12,916 nt of DNA from JBBSDV01 sp038240335. GTDB lineage: Bacteria; Chloroflexota; Dehalococcoidia; DSTF01; JACRBR01. The notes under the pieces were generated by a model, which ran no database searches, had not been told where the DNA came from, and saw only the letters and a list, made by a program, of their open reading frames with translations. This document shows positions 1-6,400 of the stretch, in pieces. The stretch is taken from contig JBBSDV010000091.1 of the NCBI GenBank assembly GCA_038240335.1, positions 1 to 12,916 of the forward strand, in the 5' to 3' direction. Position numbers and translations under genes: made by a program. Numbering within the stretch: position 1 is the stretch's first letter; each line of letters begins with the position of its first letter.

Positions 1-166
1 CCTGATCTCGAAACCCTCGAGATGAAGCGCGCCCTGAACTCATCGATTCCTGCGTGCCATCGACGGTAAAAGATGTGCGTGGAATGCCGAGAACGTCTTG
101 ACGTTAAGCAAACAAGCGCCGACGACCCCTGCACTCTATTCCGCGTTCGCGAGGACACCCCGCCCC
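1..166. other. Window edge with no confident gene
   Basis: No recognisable gene lies here. Plus-strand frame 1 is open from the window edge to a TAA at 67-69 and reads as 22 codons ending in ACHRR. This could be the C-terminus of a gene entering from the left and convergent with rimM, but I do not recognise it. On the minus strand an ATG at 43-41 preceded by AGGA opens a reading frame off the edge. A 7 bp inverted repeat (5-11 and 17-23, loop 5 nt) is not followed by a T run, so I do not call it a terminator. The trmD and rplS genes often found after rimM are not visible. Confidence 0.3.
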
Positions 167-886
167 TTACCGCCAGTCCGGCGGGTCCACCACCATCACG
201 CGCGCGTCGAGATCGACGCTGATGATGACGTCGGCGAGCGCCGGCAGGAGGACGTCGGCGCCGTCAGCGGGGTGGACGCGGTAGACGTCGTTGGCGCCCG
301 TCTCGATGATCTCCTCGAGCGTGCCTAGCGTGCCGTCGGCGCGGTCGACGACGGTGAGGCCGAGGAGCTGGAAGCGGTAGTACTCTCCCGCGGGCAGCGG
401 CGGCAGCTCCGTCTCGGGGATCTGCAGCAGCGCGTGCCGGAACTTCTCGACGGCCGTGCGATCGTGGAACCCCTTCAACGTCACGTAGGCGAAGCTCTGC
501 GCGAACCGCGACGTCGCGATGCTCACCGGCTGCTTGCCGGCCCAGAGCTTCGCTTTCGGCTTGAAGCGCGCCTCGTTGTCGGTGAGGATCTGCACGCGCA
601 ACTCCCCCTTCAGCCCGAACGCCCCCAGCACGCGGCCGACGGCGACGAAGCCTTCGTCCGGTTCGGCCTGTGGCTTGGGCGGGGCGGGCTTGGTGGAAGC
701 TTCGGGAGCGATGCTGGATGCTGAATGTTGGATGCTCGCAGCGGCGTCCGGCACGGCGTTAGCGGCGGCGCCGGTCTCGTCTGGCGATGGTGTGCGGCAC
801 GGTCGCGGCGGTGCGTCGGCGCTGCGTGGCGTCGCCGGCGCGCGCTTCGCTTTCACACGCGAGGCAAAGGAGTTTCGACGAGGCAT
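167..886 (-). CDS. rimM: Ribosome maturation factor RimM with long disordered N-terminal extension
   Basis: RimM is a cytoplasmic assembly factor that binds protein S19 and helps mature the 30S head and 16S rRNA. The 239 residues split in three. Residues 1-78 are Ala/Pro/Arg-rich and predicted disordered. Residues 79-165 form the RimM N-domain, with the signature VGRVLGAFGLKGELRV at 83-98. Residues 168-239 form the PRC-barrel, starting EYYRFQLLGLTVV. Typical RimM is about 165-180 residues and begins near residue 79, so the extension is extra. I see no ATG, GTG or TTG close before the domain, so ATG 886 is kept although no Shine-Dalgarno is evident. Part of the extension (residues 51-59) is encoded by a short tandem repeat. 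It is the last visible gene of the ffh-rpsP-khpA cluster, separated from khpA by 125 bp. The domain call is firm and the start is less so. Confidence 0.93.
   Translation of the reverse strand: MPRRNSFASRVKAKRAPATPRSADAPPRPCRTPSPDETGAAANAVPDAAASIQHSASSIAPEASTKPAPPKPQAEPDEGFVAVGRVLGAFGLKGELRVQILTDNEARFKPKAKLWAGKQPVSIATSRFAQSFAYVTLKGFHDRTAVEKFRHALLQIPETELPPLPAGEYYRFQLLGLTVVDRADGTLGTLEEIIETGANDVYRVHPADGADVLLPALADVIISVDLDARVMVVDPPDWR
710..737. repeat. Degenerate GATGCTG-type microrepeat inside the rimM extension
   Basis: Read on the plus strand, the units GATGCTG, GATGCTGAATGTTG and GATGCTC follow one another. On the rimM coding strand this is a run of CAGCATC/CAACATTC units encoding the Ser/Gln/His-rich stretch IQHSASSIA. 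Low-complexity runs of this kind are more typical of intergenic filler than of a ribosome factor. It may have entered the reading frame by slippage or by upstream extension of the gene. Confidence 0.55.
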
Positions 887-1011
887 CTGTTGAGTTTCTA
901 GTCGCCGGTTGCCGGTAAAGCACGAAGTGGATGATGGCCTCGACCGATGGCCCTGATCAGTCGGCAGCTACGATCGCCACCCACCAATCACCAGTCGCAG
1001 ACGACAGAACG
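887..1011 (-). other. Spacer between khpA and rimM
   Basis: This 125 bp stretch interrupts an otherwise tight operon. On the minus strand it holds short, similar phrases (GACTGGTGATTGGTGGGTGG near the khpA end, CCGGCAACCGGCGACTAG near the rimM end). No good ORF, Shine-Dalgarno or T-run terminator was seen. It may be degenerate repeat filler. An internal promoter for rimM cannot be excluded. Confidence 0.4.
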
Positions 1012-1242
1012 CTATTCGCCGATTTCGAGGGAGGCGTACTCGCCGCTGCGGACGGCGCTGACCTTGAGCAGCGCTCGCATCGATTGCGCGATGCGGCCGC
1101 CCTTGCCGATGACGCGGCCGTAGTCGTCCTCCGCCACCTCCAGGTGGATCAGCACGCGGCCGCGCTCCTCGGTCTCGGTCACTTTCACCTCGTCCGGCTT
1201 GTCGACAAGCTGCTTGGCGATGTATTCGATCAGTTCCTGCAT
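1012..1242 (-). CDS. khpA: KH-domain RNA-binding protein KhpA
   Basis: KhpA is a small cytoplasmic RNA-binding protein. In Gram-positive bacteria it partners with KhpB/Jag and affects small-RNA stability and cell elongation. In many genomes it sits between rpsP and rimM, as here. The 76 residues match the usual length. The KH signature GRVIGKGGRIAQ spans about 42-53, with the GXXG loop GKGG at 46-49 making the RNA-backbone contact. The N-terminal helix begins MQELIEYIAKQLV. ATG 1242 lies 4 nt after the rpsP stop with a GAGG upstream, which implies co-translation. Placement and motif make the call secure. Its RNA targets are not deducible. Confidence 0.95.
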   Translation of the reverse strand: MQELIEYIAKQLVDKPDEVKVTETEERGRVLIHLEVAEDDYGRVIGKGGRIAQSMRALLKVSAVRSGEYASLEIGE

Positions 1243-1246
1243 GCCG

Positions 1247-1546
1247 CTAAGCCTCGGCCGGCTCGGCCGCGGCTTCCTTCTTCGGCTTCGGCGTGTACGT
1301 CGGCATCTCGCCGATGCCCACGCCGGCGAGGATCTTCTGCGCGCGCTCGGACGGGACGGCGCCCTTCGCGATCCAGGCCCGCGCTTTCTCCTCGTTGACG
1401 GTGATTGTCGCCGGATCGGTCAGCGGGTTGTACGTGCCGATCGTCTCGATGAAGTCGCCATCACGCGGCGCGTGCGAGTCTGCGACAACGAGCCGGTAGT
1501 TCGGCTGCTTTTTCTTGCCGACGCGACGAAGTCGAATGCGTAACAC
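1247..1546 (-). CDS. rpsP: 30S ribosomal protein S16
   Basis: S16 is a primary-binding protein of the 30S body and domain. The sequence opens with the family signature: MLRIRLRRVGKKKQPNYRLV binds 16S rRNA, and SHAPRDGDFIETIGTYNP follows. The body ends near residue 83 and a charged Lys/Ala/Glu tail (about 84-99) follows, as in many S16 proteins. The start is GTG at 1546. Its GGAGGA Shine-Dalgarno lies inside the last codons of ffh, whose stop is only 3 nt upstream, so translation is probably coupled. Nothing unusual was seen. Confidence 0.97.
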   Translation of the reverse strand: MLRIRLRRVGKKKQPNYRLVVADSHAPRDGDFIETIGTYNPLTDPATITVNEEKARAWIAKGAVPSERAQKILAGVGIGEMPTYTPKPKKEAAAEPAEA

Positions 1547-1549
1547 TGC

Positions 1550-2881
1550 CTATCGTCCTCCAAACATGTTCAGGAACCCTGAACGGTTATTCGCGAAGCC
1601 CTGCATAAGCTTCTTGGCTTCTTTCCACTGGTTCAGCAGTTGATTGACCTGCTGCGGCGTCGTGCCGCTGCCGAGCGCAATCCGCTTGCGGCGGCTGCCG
1701 TTGATGATCTCCGGGTGTTTCCGCTCCTCCGGCGTCATAGAGTACACGACTGCTTCCGCTTTGTTCCAGAATCCCTCGTCGAAGCTGTCGACCTTCATCT
1801 GCCGCTTGATCTGGCCCATGCCCGGCAGCATGTCGACGATCTGGCTCATCGACCCCATCTTCTTGATGCGCTGGAACTGCTCGATGAAGTCGTTGAGGTC
1901 CAGGTTCTTGGACTTCATCTTCTTCTCGATCGCCTGCACGTCCTGCTCGTTGATCGACTCCTTCGCGCGTTCGATTAGGCCGAGCATGTCGCCCATGCCG
2001 AGGATCCGAGACGCGAAGCGATCGGGGAAAAACGGCTCAAGGGCGTCCGTCTTCTCGCCCGTGCCGAGGAACTTCACCGGCAGGCCGGAGACGGCGCGGA
2101 TCGAGAGCACCGCGCCACCTCGTGCGTCGCCATCCATCTTCGAGACGATGATGCCAGTGACGCCGAGCTGGTTGTGGAACTCCTGCGCCACGTTGACCGC
2201 TTCTTGCCCGGTCATCGCGTCGAGGACGAGGATGATCTCGTTCGGGTTGAGCGCCGTGCGCATGGCGGTCACTTCATCCATCATCTCGCCGTCGATCGTC
2301 GAGCGGCCGGCGGTGTCGACGATGACGACACTCGCGCCCTGCCGCTGCGCCTCCTTGAGCGATGCGGTGCAGAGCGCCGGCAGCGACTGCTTCTCCTCCG
2401 GTGCGAAGACCGGCATGCCGATCTGCTTGCCGAGCGACTTCAGCTGCTCGCCGGCCGCCATCCGGTACGGATCGGCGGCGACGAGAATCGGCTTCGATCC
2501 CTGCTTCCGAAGATGCATCCCGAGCTTTGCAGCTGTCGTCGTCTTGCCGGCGCCCTTGAGGCCGACGAGCATGATCACGGTTGGCGGCTTCGAAGCCAAC
2601 TGCAGCGTCGATTGACTGCCGCCGAGGATGCTCACAAGCTCTTCGTTAACAATGCCAATGACCTGTTGCGGGCCCGTCAGGCTCTTGAGCACCTCTGCGC
2701 CGAGCGCGCGCTCCCGCACGGTAGCGATGAACTGCCGGACGACCTTGAAGTTGACGTCCGCCTCGAGCAACGCGATCCGCACCTCGCGCATCGCCTCATC
2801 GAGATCCTTCTCGGTGATGCTGCCGTGCGAGCCCAGCTTCGCGAATACGCCGGTTAGCTTGTCAGAAAGTGCATCGAGCAT
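1550..2881 (-). CDS. ffh: Signal recognition particle protein Ffh (SRP54 GTPase)
   Basis: Ffh binds 4.5S/SRP RNA and signal sequences of nascent membrane proteins, then docks with FtsY to deliver ribosomes to the Sec translocon. The 443 residues show the N helical bundle (1-90) and the G domain, with P-loop GLKGAGKTT at 107-115, DTAGR at 189-193 and SKMDGDARGG near 247-256. The M domain begins near 295 with the Met-rich finger (GMGDML) and the RNA-binding part around MLPGMGQIKRQM. The usual DxYRPAA segment reads DPYRMAAGEQL (137-147), with Met for the conserved Pro, a small departure. It is the first gene of the ffh-rpsP-khpA-rimM cluster and divergent from hicB. A TACAAT box sits only 8 nt before ATG 2881, suggesting a very short leader or none. 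Confidence 0.98.
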   Translation of the reverse strand: MLDALSDKLTGVFAKLGSHGSITEKDLDEAMREVRIALLEADVNFKVVRQFIATVRERALGAEVLKSLTGPQQVIGIVNEELVSILGGSQSTLQLASKPPTVIMLVGLKGAGKTTTAAKLGMHLRKQGSKPILVAADPYRMAAGEQLKSLGKQIGMPVFAPEEKQSLPALCTASLKEAQRQGASVVIVDTAGRSTIDGEMMDEVTAMRTALNPNEIILVLDAMTGQEAVNVAQEFHNQLGVTGIIVSKMDGDARGGAVLSIRAVSGLPVKFLGTGEKTDALEPFFPDRFASRILGMGDMLGLIERAKESINEQDVQAIEKKMKSKNLDLNDFIEQFQRIKKMGSMSQIVDMLPGMGQIKRQMKVDSFDEGFWNKAEAVVYSMTPEERKHPEIINGSRRKRIALGSGTTPQQVNQLLNQWKEAKKLMQGFANNRSGFLNMFGGR

Positions 2882-2889
2882 AGATATGC

Positions 2890-2895
2890 ATTGTA
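2890..2895 (-). promoter_or_regulatory. Candidate -10 box of the ffh operon
   Basis: TACAAT on the minus strand, 8 nt before the ffh ATG at 2881. No clear -35 hexamer was seen 16-18 nt upstream. This spacing would place the transcript start at or next to the start codon, consistent with a leaderless mRNA. No Shine-Dalgarno lies between the box and the ATG. Confidence 0.4.
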
Positions 2896-2957
2896 CTCGG
2901 CGGGGAACCGAAGGGGGAGGCGGCGGGGGCCGACCGATGGCGCCGGGCGAAAAGCTG

Positions 2958-2975
2958 TATGATTTCGATCGGAGG
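2958..2975 (+). promoter_or_regulatory. Candidate -10 box and ribosome binding site of hicB
   Basis: TATGAT at 2958-2963 is a good -10 match. GGAGG at 2971-2975 lies 7 nt before the ATG at 2983, ideal Shine-Dalgarno spacing. The strong initiation site at 2983 shows the ancestral hicB start even though that frame now stops after six codons. No convincing -35 was seen. Confidence 0.45.
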
Positions 2976-2982
2976 ATCGAGT

Positions 2983-3200
2983 ATGCGCAGAATCGTGCTG
3001 TGATCGAACGTGAGAACGATGTCTACGTCGCCACGTGTCCAGAATTGAGTATCGCAAGCCATGGGGACTCCATCGATGAAGCGCGAGCGATGCCCATTGA
3101 GGCGCTTGAGGGGTGGTTCGAGACTGCCGGCCCGAGCGAGATCGCAGAAAGCCTCCCATCCGAGATATACATCGAGAAGCTAGAACTGGCGGTTGCGTAG
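2983..3200 (+). pseudogene. hicB: HicB-family antitoxin, frameshifted
   Basis: HicB antitoxins bind and neutralise the HicA mRNA interferase and repress their own operon. From the well-placed ATG the frame reads MRRIVL and then hits TGA at 3001-3003. The family sequence resumes in another frame as IERENDVYVATCPELSIAS, then HGDSIDEA and an acidic helix, ending TAG 3198-3200. Losing one base near 3000 from an ancestral CTGGTGATC explains this. The typical family start MRRIVLVIERE would then be continuous. The alternative is that a GTG at 3000 overlapping the TGA serves as start, giving 66 residues missing the first beta strand. I favour a frameshift. The body lacks an obvious DNA-binding tail. 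It overlaps hicA by 8 nt. Confidence 0.72.
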
Positions 3201-3407
3201 ACTCCGCGTCTTCCGGCCGGACGCCCTCGTCCGACTCCTCGAGGCAAACGGCTTTGCACCCGCACGTCAACGCGGGAGCCATCTAATGATGCAAAAGGGC
3301 AACCTAACGATTCCCGTTGCGATGCATCGCCGCGAGATTCCTTCTGGAACCTTGTTCGCTCCATTGTCGTCCGGTCCGGCCTGCCACGCGCACTGTTCGA
3401 GGAATAA
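3193..3407 (+). pseudogene. hicA: HicA-family mRNA interferase toxin, frameshifted
   Basis: HicA toxins are small dsRBD-fold RNases that cut mRNA. From TTG 3193, overlapping the end of hicB, the frame reads MRRLRVFRPDALVRLLEANG, then ARQRGSHLMMQKG with the catalytic His (residue 30), then IPVAMHRREIPSGTL. After this the frame loses the family sequence, but one shift restores RSIVVRSGLPRALFEE and a TAA at 3405-3407, close to the usual HicA C-terminus. The shift lies between about 3352 and 3357 (one base lost or two gained). Without it the reading frame runs on into the antisense of the next gene. The His is kept but the C-terminal helix is displaced, so the toxin is probably inactive. It converges on the glycosyltransferase stop 8 nt away. 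Confidence 0.72.
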
Positions 3408-3415
3408 GGGTCCGC

Positions 3416-6400
3416 TTACCGCGCCACCGCACTCGCGTTGCCCAACTCCGCCTGCGGGATCACGTGCCAAACCTGCATCCCAGGGTTCTCGTACATCAGT
3501 TCGAGGCTGCCATCGATGCCGGTCTCGAACTTCTTGAGGCCCGTGGCCGGGTAGTTGAATTTCTCCTCGTCGCCGACAATGACCCACTCGACGTCGTACT
3601 TGCGGATCGTATCGCGCGCGAGCTGGACGTCCTCCGTGGTGTAGAACTGATTGACGTCCTGCTGCCGCTGCTGCACGCCCGCATTGAACTTCGCCCGCTG
3701 CTGCGACTGATGGAAGCCCCATCCCGCCACCGTCGGCAAGCCGGTGTAGATCGCCACGCGGCTCCCGAGGCTGCGATATGAAGGACCGATCGCCTCGATC
3801 GTCGTCGGTGAGCCCTGCACGTTCTCGCGAATCCAGTTAATGCCGTCGCGTGTGTACGACAGATTGTGCTCGCCCCCCGTGCCCGCGCGGTCATCCTTGT
3901 TGATGTAGGGCACGTTCGAGTCAAGGAAGGCGAGGCCGTCGTTCGTCGAGGCCTGCGTCGGATCGAAGCGTCTGTGGAGACGGGCTCGCGTACCGAAGTA
4001 CGGATAGACGAGTGTCAGCGCCAGCAGGAATACAACCACCGCAGCGAAGGCATAGCGCGGCGCCTGCACCAGCGTGGCATTCAACGTTCCGAGGCGGCGC
4101 AGGAAGGCCGCTTGCGGCTGCATCACGCCGAAGATGTACCAGAGGCTGAACGCCGACACGACGCCCCACAGCATCCACACGTGCAGGTAGAACTTGAACA
4201 CCGTATTCATGCGGCCGATGTCGCCATCGAGGGTAAGCACTTCGACACCGCCGCAGAGACCGAGACCCAGTGCGATCATCGCATAGACGAAGAGCATGAT
4301 CGGTGCGGTCGGCGATGCGCTGCGGATCTCGCGGATGGCGACCAGCACCACGGCAATCAGCCCGACGACGGCGAGCAGTGTGACGCCCCAGCGCTGAGTC
4401 GTGCCCAACCAGACGGCGAGGCAGGCCGCGAGGACTAGCGCCAGCATCAGGGGCAACGTGTCGACCGGCTTCTTGCGGTGCGAGCGGCCGAAGAAGAGCG
4501 AGCGCACGGAGTTCGAGCGTGTAATCGACCGATTGAGGGCGAACAGCAAGAAGCCAGTGATCAGGAACACGAAGACGCCGAAGTGGCTGAAGTAGTCCGA
4601 GAGATCCGTCGTTTGATCCGACTGACCGAAGCCGCCGTACGCCTGGTTGTAGTTCTTCGCGATGTTCGCGAAGAAGGCGTACGACAGCACCGCCATGATG
4701 CCGGCTTTGAGCACGCCCATCGCGAGCACGCGCGGTGTGAGGCCGCCGGCCCTCACGCGTTCGGTGATGATCAACCCGGCGGCGCCGAGTAGTAGGAAAG
4801 GCGGGTAGTCCCACGAGTTGATCCACCGCAGCGAACCGACGATCAGCCCGAGCAGCACCACCATCGCCCACGAACTGATCTCGCGGGAACGCACGTGCTG
4901 GCGGTCCGCGCCGATCGGGTTCAAGCGCGAGAAGTTCATGACCAGGCCGAACGTGACGCCGATCGCGGTCATCGAGAACGGGATCGCCATCAGGTGCGCG
5001 TGCAAGTCGGCGAACAAGAACGTCCAGAACGGAAACTCAGTGATCGGCTGCACGCTGTTCTGCGGCGTGGGAATGATCGTCAGTGCGCGGCTCGGCGCCC
5101 ACCAGTCGTAGCGTCCGGCGAGATTGCTCGAGAACAGGCGGTGAAAGCTCGCCTCACCGCCGCCGGTGAACTGATCGTGGAAGATCATCGCTTTAAAGCC
5201 GCCGAGAATCGCGACGATGCCGCCCAGGAACGGTACGTCGGCATGCCACGGACTCATCGTCGAAAGGCTGTCTTCGAGCCCACCGACGGCACGCAGGTTG
5301 CCGGCGAACATCACGAGGAAGAGCGCCAGCAACCCGGCCAGGATTGGCCCGCTCGGGCTGATCGGCAGCCGCCCGGGGCGCCGGCGCATCAGCCGTCGCG
5401 TCGACTCAGTGAGGTTGTACGCGAGCGAGAAGGTCGCTGATGCCGCGAGCGCAAAGAACATCGGGATGATCAAGTTGTACGCGACTTCCGGCACGATGCC
5501 GGTGAGCTTCGTGACCGTGGCCGCGATGAACTGGCCGAACCAGTAATAGTTCAGATAGCCACCCGCGTTCCACGGATCGATCGGGCCCTGCGTGAGATCC
5601 GTCGAGCGAATGACGCCGTTGAGGTAGGCGAAGTCCATTGGCTTCTCGCCACCGTCGAACGGGTGCCACAGGTCCGGATTCTGCAAGCGGATCCAGTAGA
5701 CAATGAGGAACGACAGCAGGAACACCGCCTCGCTTAAGGCGACGAAGCGCCATCGCTCGCGGATCCAGGCGAGAGTCTCGATGCGCCAGATATATGCCGT
5801 GGCGAGACCGACTGCCACCATCAGCGCCAACATGCCCGCGATCTCGGTTCGCGTGAAGTGGAACAGACCGTAGCTGGCCGGCGCGTACGCCAAATACGCG
5901 AGGCCGAGGATGCCGAGCGGTTTCGTCAGCAAGAACCCGCGATCCGGTAAGCCGCGGAAGCCGACGATCGCCAGCGGTACGAGTGAGAACGCGGCCAGTT
6001 CCATCACGAGCAGCCAGAAGAAGAGCGGAAAGCGGTTGATCACGTTGCCCGGGTGAAAGATGTCCGAGAAGGTGCCGCCCGCCTGCTGTGTCGCGAGCAC
6101 ATCGGGACGGAACTGCAGCGCGTTCTGGCCCTCATCCCCGGGAAGCGCTTGGATGCCCGCGACGAACGCGTCTGCGTGCAGTACCTGCCGCGCGTTGTTC
6201 GCGGAGTACGCGTCGGTCTTTTTGTAGATCACCACCTTTGGATGGTCGTACACCGAGTACGACTCCTCGGCGCCGGTGTCGTTCAGCTCGTGTCCGAAGA
6301 TTGATGGATAGGACGTGAACTCCGCGACCTTCTCAAAACCGAGACTGCCATCGGCCAGCGCGGCATAGTAGCGCGAGGTCACGGGCCAGACAGCGGGGAC

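Noticed and set aside
5..23. Inverted repeat ATCTCGA/TCGAGAT as a terminator
   Set aside because: There is no T run on either side and the stem is AT-rich and short.
1644..2615. Long plus-strand open frame of 323 codons across ffh
   Set aside because: It is antisense to a clear, complete ffh. The translation is low-complexity Ser/Arg/Pro with no domain.
3267..3722. Minus-strand frame of 151 codons across the hicA/glycosyltransferase junction
   Set aside because: It is a shadow frame of the C-terminus of the glycosyltransferase and antisense to hicA. No domain is recognised.
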